64,000 nt of DNA from Bombyx mori (Eukaryota; Arthropoda; Insecta; Lepidoptera; Bombycidae): assembly GCF_030269925.1 (NCBI RefSeq), contig NC_085129.1:16049501-16113500 (forward strand). The letters are read 5' to 3'. This document shows positions 46,074 through 58,404 of this stretch, piece after piece. Each line of letters begins with the position of its first letter. Position 1 is the stretch's first letter. The notes below the pieces were generated by a model. The model saw only the letters and a program-made list of their open reading frames with translations, did not search any database and was not told the origin of the DNA. The position numbers and the translations under genes are program-made.

Positions 46074-46810
46074 AAAAAGTCGTTCGAGTCGTTAAGTCGT
46101 TCGACCAAATCGTGTACAAATAATACCAAAAAATGGTATTAAACTGTAACAATACACTTCACGTTCGCTACAAGATTGTAAAACTAAGAAAAGGCAACTC
46201 AATATTAAACATATAAAAGAATGTTTTCCGACCAATGAATATAGAGACATTAGGGTCTAACCTACACGCTTCACTTGCTAATAGCCCGCAAACAAATAAA
46301 TTTAACGACACAAGCTAAAATATATCATATAGCTCAGGGAATAGGTGCGGTAATAAGTGCGCTAAAAACCTGGTTATTAAGTATAGCGACCAGTACGTGC
46401 GGACCTTCAGCCTCTGTGGCAGTCGAACTGGTTAAACGTTAAGTTGACCCTCATCGCGGTTCATTGTACGTTGGGTGATAAAAGCAGCTAAAAAGCCACC
46501 CCGAACGTTCTGTTCACGCCCCTTTGAAGACCACTCCCTTTTTATTCAGTCGATGATTGAACTCGAACCGGGGAACACGCATGATAAACTGTTAAAAAAA
46601 ACAACACGCGTAATATTAAAAATAGCATTAGGCTTATTCGTAACAAAAAAAAAACGTAGCGTAAAATGTTTTATAACGGACGCTAATAAATTTAGTATGT
46701 ACCCGGTTGATAATTACAAAAATGGACTGAAGTTTGTTAAGAATTTAGATCACAACATTATGTTGAAGACTATACAGAACTTGTGCTACAATAAGACTTC
46801 CAATTTCAAC

Positions 46811-47414
46811 ATGACGTCACCGTTCTTGGTCGACAACATACTGCATCAGCAGAAAAGCGATTTCCAGAGCCAGTATTTAAATCAGCAGCTGGAGAACTAC
46901 GTGCTGCAGCGTCAGAGCTATTCCCGGGAGGATTCGCCGGACGCGGACGAGCCGAAATGCGACGCGGACGATGAGAACCGGGAGGATTGCGCAGAAGAAA
47001 ACAAAATCGAACTGGACGAGGACTCGAAAAGTAACGACGAATGTTATACAAACGTTAAAAATGAGTTTTACAATAACGATTACTACAACCAGGAGCCCAG
47101 GGCCGAGAAGGAGGTTCTATCAGTCCCGAGTCTGGCCAGACGCTGCCACGTATGCGGTTCAGACTGCCCGCCATTCGCGTGCAGGAAATCTGGTATAAGA
47201 CGCTTGGAGGAACTAGAGAAGCGGTTCAATTTGAACAGTTACAACGAGAATTCTGGCGACGAAGCTGACAAAGAGAAGAGTTACAACACCGAGGAGATGG
47301 TCCGCGGCTGCGAGGAGTACAGCAGTGAGCAGAAGAAGCCCTTATTGAAATTCAGTGTTAGTGCTATTCTGGGTGATCGCGGGGAAGGCATCGGAAAAAA
47401 TAGCAGCATCGGCG
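46811..47414 (+). CDS. First coding exon of a probable homeobox transcription factor with two eh1-like motifs
   Basis: The start is placed at ATG 46811 (AAC before ATG, acceptable insect Kozak). The frame is open upstream to 46475 but that text is A/T-rich and looks untranslated; ATG 46553 is an alternative. The protein begins 'MTSPFLVDNILHQQKSDFQ', an N-terminal eh1/TN-like motif as in Dbx and related homeobox factors. An acidic linker follows, then a CxxC-bearing stretch ('RRCHVCGSDCPPFACRKSG'), and a second eh1-like Groucho-binding motif, 'LLKFSVSAILGDRG'. The exon ends GGCG with donor GTGAGT, leaving one base of a codon. Motif order FLVxxIL ... LKFxVxAIL fits Dbx best, but Hlx-like or another NK-like class is possible. 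No homeodomain exon was found downstream in the window. Confidence 0.72.
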
Positions 47415-47458
47415 GTGAGTGATTAAGCTTCAATTAAATCTATCTATCTACCTATCTA

Positions 47459-47748
47459 TCTATATGTATAAAAATGAATTGCTCTTCGTTTGTCTCGCTA
47501 AAACTCGAAAACGGCTGGACCGAGTTAGCTAATTTTGGTCGTGAATTATTCGTGGAAGTCCAAAGAAGGTTTAAAAGGTGAATAACTATGAAAATGCTCG
47601 AAACTAAATAAAAATAACAATATTGTTTTTCCTTTGATGTGTCCCCTGTCGGACGGATTCCTTTTGTTTGTTTTAAGTTTATTTTATACAAAAGTTTAGG
47701 TCTTTTATTTATCGATTGAGGCACCACGAAGTCTGCCGGGTCAGCTAG
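47459..47748 (+). mobile_element. Non-autonomous Helitron, family 1
   Basis: 290 bp from TCTATATGTATAAAAATGAA to TCTGCCGGGTCAGCTAG. It follows a TATC-rich microsatellite and begins 45 bp after the donor of the 46811-47414 exon. Confidence 0.82.
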
Positions 47749-48071
47749 TAGCAAATAAAATAGCATTTATGATCAGAGCTTTCTCGTTAACGTTAAGTTT
47801 ATAAAGCATCTCTATTGTTAGGAAATAAATTATAGTTGATATTCGAGGTTTTAATATCTTATTGCAATAATTACGTCACTTCTTCTCCATCGATATTATC
47901 GTTACAATCTGTTAAGTATTGGCACATACTATTGGTTTAACTTCACTCATCGGTAGTGGTTGTAGATGTTAAGAAAGCTAACTCGTGAGCGCGACAATTA
48001 ATTGAACTGATTAGGGTAATTAAGCTAGAAGCAACACTTTGGTGCAGAGATATAGCTAGGTACATTAATTA

Positions 48072-48232
48072 GTAAAAACCAGTCCCCGGTAGTCGAAATT
48101 CAACTATTCTTAATTTAAATTATAAAGTACACTACAAGTATTACGATTAGGTATATTGTCAAAGATTATTATACTTCTATAATCACAGATTTCGCCAAGA
48201 CTACACTTTAGACAAATTATATTAGGTCCTTA
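48072..48232 (-). mobile_element. Non-autonomous Helitron, family 2, truncated by mariner
   Basis: CCCCGGTAGTCGAAATTCAA through TTCGCCAAGACTACACTTTA matches the 3' third of the family 2 element in reverse. The match stops at TATATTAGGTCC, where a mariner end begins. Confidence 0.68.
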
Positions 48233-48329
48233 GATATGAAATTGGCGTTTTGTACGGGAGGAATATATTAACCCTTTTTTTTTTGTAAAATATATTTAAT
48301 TGATCAAAGTACGCACCGTCGTTATCTAT

Positions 48330-49190
48330 GCTATATCACTATTGCCATCTCATAGGTAGTTCATTGATCCCTTTACTAAAAAAACCATGGCGGCGAAAAT
48401 CAATAAACTCTCTAAAGGCGTTTTGGACTGCCATTTCGGATTTGAATTTTTTCCTTATAAGATGTTGTCCAAATTCCGGAAAAAATGGTAATCTGTTGGA
48501 GCAAGGACCAGGAATCATGGTGGATGTCGCAGACACTCCAATTGTAGGTCATCTAACTTAGTGATTGTTTGTTGGGCAGTATGTGGTCTTGCGTTGTCGT
48601 GAAGCAGCAGTGGCCTAGAGCGATTGACCAATCTCGGTTGTTTAGCTGCTAGTTCTTCCTTCAGGGTTTGCAGTTGCTGACAATAGATATCTGCCGTAAT
48701 CGTTTGGCCAGATTGTAGAAAGCTGTAGTGAACTCCACCAGCGCTAGTCCACCAAACATTCACACTCTTTACTGGTGGTAAGACCTCTTGTGAGTCCGCA
48801 CGGGTAGGTACCACCACCCTGCCTATTTCTGCCGTGAAGCAGTACTGCGTTTCGGTTTGAAGGTTTGAGCAGCCGTTGTAACTATACTGAGACCTTAAAA
48901 CTTATATCTCAAGGTGGGTGGAGCATTTATGTGGTAGATGTCCATGGGCTCCAGTAATCACTTAACACCAGGTGGGCTGTGAGCCCGTCCACCCATCTAA
49001 GCAATAAATAAAATAAAAAAAGTAAATTTTCGAGTCAATTTTCGTTTAGGGCAGGATTTGGCTGGGTCTCCAGGGTCCGGCCATTACAAAAAGCGCTTCA
49101 GATTATCGTACATTATCCACTTTTCATCACAAGTAATGATTCGATTTAAAATCCCTTCATTATTGTGTCGGTTGAGCAAAGTAACGCAGC
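48330..49190 (-). pseudogene. mariner transposase, DD34D type, inactivated
   Basis: Minus-strand reading, N to C: 'IITCDEKWIMYDNLKR' (first catalytic Asp) from 49130-49060, then a Bm1 insertion, then 'VWWTSAGGVHYSFLQSGQTI', 'PLLLHDNARPHTAQQ' (second Asp) and 'APTDYHFFRNLDNIL' (third Asp). There are 34 positions between the second and third Asp, one of them a stop, which places it in the mariner DD34D group. Stops and frameshifts follow. The N-terminal DNA-binding region is missing or beyond 49200. Confidence 0.85.
48774..49018 (+). mobile_element. Bm1 SINE, headless short form, inside mariner
   Basis: Starts ACTGGTGGTAAGACCTCTTG and ends CATCTAAGCAATAAATAAAA. Mariner transposase similarity continues on both sides, so this insertion is younger than the mariner. 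Confidence 0.93.
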
Positions 49191-49201
49191 AGTCGATGCG
49201 T

Positions 49202-49450
49202 GTTTTTTTTTATTGCTTAGATGGGTGGACGAGCTCACAGCCCACCTGGTGTTAAGTGGTTACTGGAGTCCATAGACGTCTACAACGTAAATGCACCACC
49301 CACCTTGAGATATAAGTTCTAAGGTCTCAAGTATAGTTACAACGGCTGACCCACCCTTCAAACCGAAACGCATTATTGCTTCCCGGCAGAAATAGACAGG
49401 GTGGTGGTATCTACCCGTGCCGACTCACAAGAGGTCCTACCACCAGTAAA
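49202..49450 (-). mobile_element. Bm1 SINE, headless short form
   Basis: From poly-T and TTGCTTAGATGGGTGGACGA to TCCTACCACCAGTAA. It abuts the mariner remnant on its left. Confidence 0.93.
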
Positions 49451-49812
49451 AATATTATAATAAACATATATAAATTATAATAAATATATAAATTAAAATT
49501 TAGTTTCTCGAAAGAACGATATATTATTATGCTTTATTCCTATAAAAAATCATCGTTTTAAAACGCTTTCGATTCTAAGACTGTTGTTCTAAATAGCACT
49601 GGAAGTTTCGTTGTAATTTCAGATACTGGTCGAAGAATTTTTCGTTTGTTTACAACAGACCATACAGCGGCCTGACAATATCACGCTTAGTATATATCGG
49701 CTAGACCCTACGAGATTCGCTTACCGAACCAAAACTCTCTTGTGCGTCGGCAAATTCGCGTTTGCTAAATTAAACTTTGGTCAACATGGCCGTTCGCATT
49801 GCAAATACTATA

Positions 49813-50206
49813 TCTATGTATATAAAAATGAATTGCTGTTCGTTAGTCTCGCTAAAACTCGAGAACGGCTTGACAGATTTGGCTAATTTTGGTCTTGAAT
49901 TATTTGACTTCAACAAATAATTCAAGACAAATAATTGAAGTCCACTTCAACAAATAATTCAAGACCAAAATTAGCCAAATCGGTCAAGTCGTTCTCGAGT
50001 CGGTCAAACCTTCTCTGGAGAGAAGGTTTAAAAGGTAGATAAATATGAAAATGCTCGGAATTAAATAAAAATAACAATTTTGTCTTTTCCTTTGACGTGT
50101 CCCCCGTCGGACGGATTCCTTTGGTTTGTTTTAAGTTTATTTTATACAAAAGTTTAGGTCTTTTATTTATCGATTGAGGTACTATGAAGTCTTCCGGGTC
50201 GGCTAG
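49813..50206 (+). mobile_element. Non-autonomous Helitron, family 1, with internal foldback
   Basis: Same ends as the copies at 30688 and 47459 (TCTATGTATATAAAAATGAA; CCGGGTCGGCTAG), but 104 bp longer. The extra DNA is an inverted duplication of the element's own 5' region: arms at about 49858-49908 and 49950-49999 are reverse complements over about 48 bp. Confidence 0.8.
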
Positions 50207-50284
50207 TTACTGATAAAATTCTCTTCTCTCGATTCTCTGTCAGATGCGTTTTCTAGCGTAAACCCTGCAAGCGATCGTGTCGTT

Positions 50285-50600
50285 ATTCGGTCTGCGAGTT
50301 TTTTTGCTTTTTGTGGGCAATGGTGGTCATGGATGTTAGTAATGGCAGGGGCACAGCCAAGCCGCTGCCTAACGTTGAACACTCTTCGCAAACCTTGTTT
50401 GAAGTAAGACACGTAGCGCTCAGAAAACACCGCGGAGCTCGTTCCAGAGCCGTGCCAAATAATACCTCTGGAAACGCACTGTGGATGAACGAAGTGGCTC
50501 TATTGGATGACCTCTACTCCGGTGGCGGGCGGTGCGATGATAGAAAAGAGATGATCATCTCAAACAATTCTTCAGAGCACTCCCCGTGGAATATACGGTA
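50285..50600 (-). mobile_element. Non-LTR retrotransposon 3' end (jockey/CR1-like)
   Basis: Minus-strand reading gives 'FSERYVSYFKQGLRRVFN', then 'RQRLGCAPAI', the C-terminus of the same reverse transcriptase family as 14475-14832. Confidence 0.7.
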
Positions 50601-50728
50601 AAAATTATAGAGCGAACCGAAGTCCATTCGCAGACCCAGAGGTTCCAAGCGATCCGTGAGAATGGCATTATCGACGAACGGTGCTATCTATAGTGCAGTC
50701 ACGGAGCAGGAAGAATTTCGTACAATGA

Positions 50729-50957
50729 CCTCTTTTTTTTATCGCTTAGATGGGTGGACGAGCTCACAGCCCACCTGGTGTTAAGTGGTTACTGGAGTCC
50801 ATAGACATCTGCAACGTAATGCGCCACCCACGTTGAGATATAAGTTCTAAGTTCTCAGTATAGTTACAACGGCTGCCCCACCCTTCAAACCGAAATGCAT
50901 TACTGCTTCACGGCAGAAATAGGCAGGGTGGTGGTACCTACTCGCGCGGACTCAGAC
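50729..50957 (-). mobile_element. Bm1 SINE, truncated
   Basis: From poly-T and ATCGCTTAGATGGGTGGACG to GGTACCTACTCGCGCGGACT. A separate head remnant (GAGTGCACCGGCCGTCTTAT, then CCTTTAGTCCA) lies at 51140-51171, so about 180 bp of unrelated DNA separates tail and head. Confidence 0.88.
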
Positions 50958-51264
50958 AAGCGGACTTACCTACTAACAGTGTTCACAAATATTTCTGTAT
51001 TAAGTGCGGTTTACATAAAAAGCGGTTCTAGGAAGTATGAATGAAGTCTACTTCGTTGGTGAGCTTTGCCCTGGTCGGTACACGAGATGACAAAATCATT
51101 TCAAATAATTTCTCAGGACAATGGAACGCGCTTCGACACGAGTGCACCGGCCGTCTTATCCTTTAGTCCAGAACATCACCGGTTCTTGATCTCTCTGATG
51201 CAGATAACTTTTTCTGAAACGTAATTTCCTCTCGATACTGATGTTGACAAGCAGCGTTGACTGA

Positions 51265-51412
51265 CGTTTCCGATCCGGTGGTAGATTCTGCGAAGCACTG
51301 CTCTGGCTAGGGCTAGTGTTAGCAACGTCCTCAGGTTAGAGCCCCGTGAGCTCACCTACTCGCTCGGTAAATCTTGCATGACCCCTCGAGGTCAATAGAA
51401 AAGGAAAGAAAA
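51265..51412 (+). mobile_element. Repeat family 'GATCCGGTGGTAGATTCTGC'
   Basis: GACGTTTCCGATCCGGTGGT to GGTCAATAGAAAAGGAAAGA, an A-rich-tailed copy of the 40225-40425 repeat. Confidence 0.65.
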
Positions 51413-52370
51413 AAATTGTCTATCATATCCTTACACATTAATAAATATGTATATTTTAGATAGGTACAAACGGCTCAATACCGTACAAGTTTTCACTCTT
51501 AGCGAGACATAGAGCAGACAGTGAAGATAAGATTAAATAACAGACATTAATCCCTTAATTTTACAAATAACCATTATTAGAAAAAAAAAGCAATAAAGTG
51601 ACTGTCAGACTTAACTGTACCTACCTAAATATCGCCTAAATTATCTATAGCAACTAATAAAATGTTTACACATTGTAACTAATACTAAATTCGCCGATTC
51701 ACGATCCAATCACGGGATAAACTTCAGAAAGTTAACTACAAATCAATCTGTAACTAACAACAAGAGATACCTACTAAGATGTCCGCCAAATGTATTGGCG
51801 CGAACCGTAATTGCTTAATAGCTGACGAACACATAAAAATATATTAATATAAAAGCCTTGGAACACTAGCATCAATAATAAAAGAATAAAGGGATTGTGT
51901 CTAACGAAAATATTAAGAAAAGGATATATTAATTTCGCTGGTCGGGGGTCTCCGTGTTTTTATCTCTGTCTGGCTCATTTATTACATGTAAGTGCGTCCT
52001 TTTCGCCCGCCCGCGCTTAAGTGCTCCGCCAGATGGCGCCAGTTTTATTGAAAAACTCCGCAATATGGCGGCGACTCTGTGTTAGTGAATTAAGATGTGC
52101 CATCCAATAGACCGTTATAACCAATAACGTTTTTATAACTCGCTAATTGAAATATGCTATTTTTACGATTTATTATTTTTCTAGCATTCGGATGTTTTTT
52201 TAAATATATTATTTGATAAATGAGATTGAAACAGCTATGATTCTTAGTGGAAATTTAAAGAATTTGAATTATGTACCAAAAAGGAAATTAATTCAGATGT
52301 CACAGTTTAGAAAACATTCAGAAATGATAATTGTGACGGGAAAGGCGGAGGAGATCAGCCCAGATCGACT

Positions 52371-52490
52371 TTTTTATTTTTATTGCTTATATGGTGGGTG
52401 GACGAGCTCGTGCCCACCTAGTAAGTTCTCATAGACATCAACAACGTAAATATACCACATTGAGATATGAGTTCTAAGATCTTAGTTGAA
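52371..52490 (-). mobile_element. Bm1 SINE, 3' fragment, degraded
   Basis: TTTTATTTTTATTGCTTATA, then GGTGGACGAGCTCGTGCCCA and a decayed body up to AGTTCTAAGATCTTAG. Confidence 0.75.
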
Positions 52491-54364
52491 GGTCAGATCT
52501 TAGGTTAAGAAAATAATTTGAGATTAATGTTTTATTAAACTACAGACAACAGCATTCACAATAATGATGTCTCGAGATATTTTCTCACTCCTCTTCAAGT
52601 CATGCTTCTCGAGTCTGAGGGCCGTGACCACCTCCATCCATGACTTTCATTCTCAGTCTTAGGCTACTCGGAGCATTTATAGATGGTGGAATCAAGCAAC
52701 TATTTCAATATGGGAAATTAATTTAATTTTTTATAAAAACGTTCTAAAATCATCACGCAAATTGCACAAACCTTCCACATGAAGTCGCCGATTCACATTT
52801 CCTATTATAATAAAACCTTAAAATTTTGCTACGGAAAAATAAAATGCGTAATATGCATAAAATTAAAATTCATTATCATAATAATAACTTCGACTGTTTA
52901 CCATTCGGTCTACAGGATCGGGTATGTAAACCTCCTCCTTATGGGAGGCCTATGTCCACTAGAACACGTCTAAAAGCGTGATTTTAACTTCATTTTCGTT
53001 AATAGACTGTTAACTGTTAGTTTTTCTTATATACCTACCTATATAACGTTATATTTATAACAGTTTCAGTCCTACGCATACACATGATAAAATTGTAGTC
53101 AAAATTTCCTCCACGTACAATCCGAGTGTGTTACGTGAAAAAAGCGCGTTTCGTTTATCGACAAGATATAAAATTATGCATATCGCACCCCGGTCCCGAT
53201 ATTAACATGTCATCGGGCGCCATCTTGCGATAATATTTGAATCTCAAACGACTCGCCGATATTATTGCGAACAGATCTGTGCCAGGGTTATCGCTAGCAT
53301 TGTGTTGTGACGAAGTGGAGATCACAGTATTTAATAGGTTGAGGACCGAGATTTTTTAACGATTTTTGCCAAAAGTAATTAAATGCATATGGATAAACAA
53401 TTACTCAAATAAGCTATTCCTACTTTTAGTTTTTTGATTATGCAATTATATTGTTGAATAGTTCCCCTTCACTATGTTGTAGCTAGTGGCCTAGATGAGA
53501 CATGGGGGTCCGCGTTTCTTACATATTCAATAGAAAACTTGCAATCAGGGGTATTCTAGGCAGGTGAGTTGCGGCGGTCCCTAGGGATCGCTAGTTTTGT
53601 TTTGGCAAAGTAATAGTATCCACCCACAGATACCGCTCCGGTCCTTAACCTGTTAAGAATGTGATTATGTTATTTTTGTCTGTAATGGAGTAAGTTTTTA
53701 ATTGGATAGCAATTTCTCCATGGTTCTCGAAGACGAACTGATAGTTTTCCTTATAAATAATTTTAGATTTTGTCGGCCGTGATTGAGCGGACTATTTCAC
53801 ACCTGGCCCGTCAAGTAGCTTAAAATATAGCTATTATAGCTGATCTAATTATTTTGGAAACAGCACACATCTGCTCCCTTCATGGATGGATGATATACTC
53901 TTTCTATTAAAAAGCTATTATTCATTGAGGTTTGGATCACGCCAAAATCGAGATAACTTTCTAGGTAATGTAGTTACAATTGATATTCAACTTAAACTTT
54001 AAAAATGTCTTAGTCGTTAATAATGATAGAATATGACATTTCTCACTATCGTACAATATCGGAGTAAAAAAAAAACACATTTGACAGCCCTAGCGAGCTG
54101 ACCCTAAGGATTATGGCGCCTTCAAAGCGCATTTTAGACCTTAAGTGATCCGTACTTTCGGATTTGGGGTCGAATATACTGTTTGAGTTTGTATTGAAAT
54201 TTTATTTTGAGGATCGCGCAGTTACGAGGTCATATCAATCGAGCGACGTTCCACAGAAGGTATTTTAGTAGCACAAATGGAATCACCTGGCGTTAGACGG
54301 TTTTCTAAGCTAGGGTTGTGTTTTCCTCTTCAAAAGTTGCGACACCCGTTAAATAATACGTAGA

Positions 54365-54701
54365 TACTTAACGAATGTTCACGATTGACTTCCACGGTGA
54401 AGGAATAACAGCGTAAATAAAAATCAAACCGGCAAAATTATAATTTGGGTAATTACTGGTGGTAAGGACCTCTTGTGAGTTCGCACGGGTAGGTACCGCC
54501 GCCCCGCCTATTTCTGCCGTGAAGCAGTAATGCGTTTCGGTTTGAAGGGTGGGGCAGCTGTTGTAACTATACTGAGACCTTAGAACTTATATCTCAAGGT
54601 GGGTGGCGGCATTTACGTTATAGATGTGTATTGGCTCCGGTAACAACTTAACATCAGGTTAGCCATGAGCTCGTCCGCCCAGGCAAGCAATAAGAAAAAG
54701 G
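54365..54701 (+). mobile_element. Bm1 SINE, head missing
   Basis: Starts AACGAATGTTCACGATTGAC and ends CGCCCAGGCAAGCAATAAGA. Confidence 0.92.
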
Positions 54702-55691
54702 AACTTATGGTATCCTATCTGGAGTTTTCTCAGCGATAGAGTATGGTGAGGCCGTGCTCCACGCATCATGGCATCCATGAGCCACGAAAACTGGCACAGG
54801 ATGCCTTACAGCAATAACATATAGTCCAATTGCATACGGCACAACCCAACCCCCTCCAGCACCCCGACAACTAATAACACAAATCATAAAACACTCTAGC
54901 GATTTATATCCCATGATCTTGAATGGAAATAAAAACTGAATGTATAGTCGATTTAGTCGCGAACGAGCTCTATGGGCAGGTGCTCTGAATGGTTGTTCCA
55001 CCCGTGACCAGCTCCGCAGCGACCGGGGTCCTCGCGTTACCGACAGCCGCGCGAATTCACTTATGCCATACCGACTCGTTAGGTATTGATAGACAGTTCT
55101 AGGGTCATTTTAGTAAGCTTTTATTAACTTCAGACGTATGTATGTAACGGAATCTTTGAACATGACTTTGACCCCCTTCAAAACGTCGGATTAACTTGAA
55201 ATTTGGTATACTTATTAAGGATTGATGACAATTCAATATTAAAAAATTAATGAAAAAATTTTTTTAATTCAAATTCAACCAAAAAATGAAAAATAAATAA
55301 TAGTTTAAAAAAACTAACAAAATACGCTTTTATAGAAAATCCAACTAAAAAACAGAAAAACAATTTTAATAAATTTGAATTAAAAATATTGTAAGAAAAA
55401 ATTATTTTATTGTAAAAAAAGCGTGTCCACTCAAATGTCAACGAAATTAACAAAAGGCGTTGATATCTTTAAACGTTGGAGCGTGGTCGAATGAAAGTTC
55501 TAGGTCTTTAGTGTGAAAAGAGTATTGCTGTAAGTATGGAGGTGAAATTTAGGACATTTATTGTCGGCACTTGTCGACATGGCGTCCGAATAAACAGCAA
55601 ATGCTTAAATAATTACAATTTTAAACTCTAATTTGGCGATATTCAATGTGCTTAATAAAACATATAGATAAGATTGTTGTATCACAATTTC

Positions 55692-55990
55692 CGTGTTATA
55701 CGGTGAAGCAATAACATCGTGTAATAAAAATCAAACCCGCAAAATTCTAATTTGCGTAATTACTGGTGGTAGGACTTCTTGTGAGTCCGCACGGGTAGGC
55801 CTATTTCTGCCGTGAAGCAGTAATGCGTTTCGGTTTTAAGGGTGGGGTAGCCGTTGTAACTATACAGAGACCTTAAAACTTATATCTCAAGGTGTGTGGC
55901 GTATTTACGTTGTAGATGTCTATGGGCTCCAGTAACCACTTAACACCAGGTGGGCTGTGAGCTCATCCACCCATCTAAGCAATAAAAAAA
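55692..55990 (+). mobile_element. Bm1 SINE, head missing, internal deletion
   Basis: TTCCGTGTTATACGGTGAAG to CATCTAAGCAATAAAAAAAT. Compared with other copies it lacks about 13 bp in the GGTACCACCACCCTG region (55798). Confidence 0.9.
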
Positions 55991-56184
55991 TATATATTAA
56001 TAATATTCGTGTTGGATAAACATAGTCACAGAAGGTTCTAGTAAATGAAAGGGCGTCGCGCGTGCCACGCATATAAACGTTATAATTGACCGTTATAACG
56101 AATTAACGGTTAAATAGCCGATTAAACGATGATGTAGTAAGTTCATTAATTAATTATTTTAGTTAAGACATGCGTTTTGTTTCT

Positions 56185-56391
56185 GTAAAGTCGAATGTAA
56201 GAGGAACGAAGCTATACTGGACTGTATATACATGGGTCGCTGTGGTGCCATCTCCCATGGGATGTTACCACAGTAATTCATTGTGATGTAAATATAACTA
56301 CTAACATAGGTCTAAGTCTTATTAACAATTTATATAAGTCATGGATACTTGAAATAAAAACATTATTATTATTATTATTATTATACTTAAG
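56185..56391 (+). mobile_element. Probable non-LTR retrotransposon 3' end with (ATT)n tail
   Basis: TTCATTGTGATGTAAATATA, then GATACTTGAAATAAAAACA, and an (ATT)n microsatellite at 56362-56391, the usual form of RTE-like LINE tails in moths. The 5' limit is approximate. Confidence 0.5.
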
Positions 56392-56810
56392 CGATTCCGG
56401 TGATATATTATAGTTTTCTTTGAATTTTACACTTTGGTAAGTAAAAATGAGCACAATAAAAATTTAGACTCCACTATGTTAGAACGATGGCTGCCCTGTG
56501 CAATGTATCCTGGCACTAATTCTAAATCAGGGTCTAGGGAGCTGGAATAGGAGGAAATAGAGAGTGGGGTCGCAATAGTGAGTTTCTATTTTATTTTTTA
56601 CGTTTTTATGTAAACCTGGGTTCAGCACAATACTCGGATTACAATCTAGCTCAATAACGCTAATAAGTAATTTTAATTTAACGTAAACTGCTATTTTAAT
56701 TAATGTCTCCAAGAATAAAGGCCATTGACCTTACTTAGTGTCTAATATATTAAGGCAATACTGCGTTTATGTGTTCTTCAATTAAACACTTTGTTCGTGT
56801 GTTATTTAAT

Positions 56811-56940
56811 TTAAAAGTAGTTCGCGGTAGGCAGAGGCTTGGATCTACCCCTGGCATTGCTGACGACCATGGGCGATGGTAGCCACTCGCCATCACGTGA
56901 GCCGTATGCTCGTCTGCCTACAAGGGCAATAAAAAAAGGA
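56811..56940 (+). mobile_element. Non-LTR retrotransposon 3' end (jockey/CR1-like)
   Basis: GGTAGGCAGAGGCTTGGATC to GCCTACAAGGGCAATAAAAA, the last about 120 bp of the same LINE as at 14475-14832 and 8871-9032. Confidence 0.72.
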
Positions 56941-57784
56941 TTCCAAAATAATTCAAAACTCTTAATGTAGCTTTAACTCATTTAAATCAAGTTACGTTCA
57001 AAAGATTTCTTTGATTATTGGATGAGGATTGATGTTGCCCGTTATTATCACGTCTCACTTGGCGTAAAGTCACCGCAGTCCATAGAGGTTGGATGAAAGT
57101 CACAATCCGCAAGGAGACTACAGGCATTTGAAGCCAGAACGTCTGTATTGCTTTTAGCTAAAATAGAGAGGAGAATTGGCACTTTAAATGTTGACTATAA
57201 CTAAATTGATATTCCAAATGAAGGAAATTATAAAAAAAATTTAGAAAATATATTACATTATAGCCAAAAACGTTGAATGCAAACAAAGCAATTTCGATCC
57301 GCTACCCTAAATAACCAAGTTTCACATCCCCTAATGTAAATTACAGAAGTCTGTCTGCGATTTAGTACCTACGTAATACCGCAAGAGACCTGAGAATGAT
57401 CTACCAAATACAAAACAAGAAAATTATTTGTTATTTCAAGCTTTATTTATGTATTCGACGTCAACTCGTAATTAACGCGAAAACTATAACTTTATTAATC
57501 ATTTAAACTTTAACATGCAAAACTGGATTAAGGATTCTACTGAATGAATATCTTAAAACTTCTATTCGGAAAGATGTATTGACATTACCACCCTAAACTG
57601 AAATGCCTTATCATATCAAGTCATATGAATTGGTGTTCTTGTAAAGTGCAAACTTCTAATTTAAAAAAATATGTTTGGCTCAACTAAGGATTGAAGCGAA
57701 AGACTGACAACTGAGAAGCGTTCTAACAGCAAAATATTTAGTTTCATAATGGGGGCGAACAACTACAATACATAAACTGACTTG

Positions 57785-58062
57785 GGTCGTGTCATACCCG
57801 ATCCTGTGGACCGAATGGTAAACAGTCGACGTCGCCCTGAGCACGTCATTACGGATTCTCCCGACCCATTAATGGTGCCTTTAGGTACCTCAAGCAACGG
57901 TTACCGTCCTCGCCGAACCCGTCGCTTGCGACGAAGGGCTCGACGAGTAATTTAACCCATAGACACAGCCCACTGAGTTTCTCGCCGGATCTTCCCAGTG
58001 AGTTCTGCGAAGCACTGCTCTTACTGGGGCCAGTGTTAGCAACACACCCGGTTTGAGCCAAA
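57785..58062 (+). mobile_element. Repeat family 'GATCCGGTGGTAGATTCTGC', longest copy
   Basis: The 3' part (TTCTGCGAAGCACTGCTCTT, then GTTAGCAACACACCCGGTTT) matches the other copies. About 170 bp upstream, with CGACGAAGGGCTCGACGAGT, extends the family consensus. Confidence 0.65.
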
Positions 58063-58404
58063 AAAAATGGGTCGTGATTTTACCACCGCCTTATCGTGTG
58101 GCGGGTAGCCATCATACAACACAAGATATTTGACAAATTCCTGAATCTCGCTTACGATATTTTCAAGATGATCTTGCTTATATACAAGTTCTGAAGAACA
58201 ACATTCGGAACGTCGGTCTACCCAGCAATATCACCCGCTCGGTGGAAGATCTGCCCTTCGTCGTATACCTCCCACAATGGCATTAAAATATATGTATTTG
58301 TATCTTTGGATCTTTTTTCCTTGGCCAGATCTTCTTCTTCTTCTTTCTTTCTTGTTACTGCTGGGGTGTAGGGCTCGAATCAAATCCTTCCATTTGAGCC
58401 AGAT

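Larger units (their letters stand above)
48233..49200 (-). mobile_element. mariner element, broken, with nested Bm1
   Basis: The left end TTAGGTCCTTAGATATGAAA next to TA resembles a mariner terminal inverted repeat. Inside is a minus-strand transposase remnant split by a Bm1 at 48774-49018. The opposite terminus was not found; a second Bm1 (49205-49450) abuts it. Confidence 0.75.

Noticed and set aside
46475..46810. N-terminal extension of the homeobox-type exon
   Set aside because: The frame is open but begins with GTG, is A/T-rich and low in protein-like character. ATG 46811 begins the conserved motif.
53100..53400. Possible promoter or first exon near an upstream GC-richer patch
   Set aside because: No convincing ATG exon with donor and no repeat or motif that could be named.
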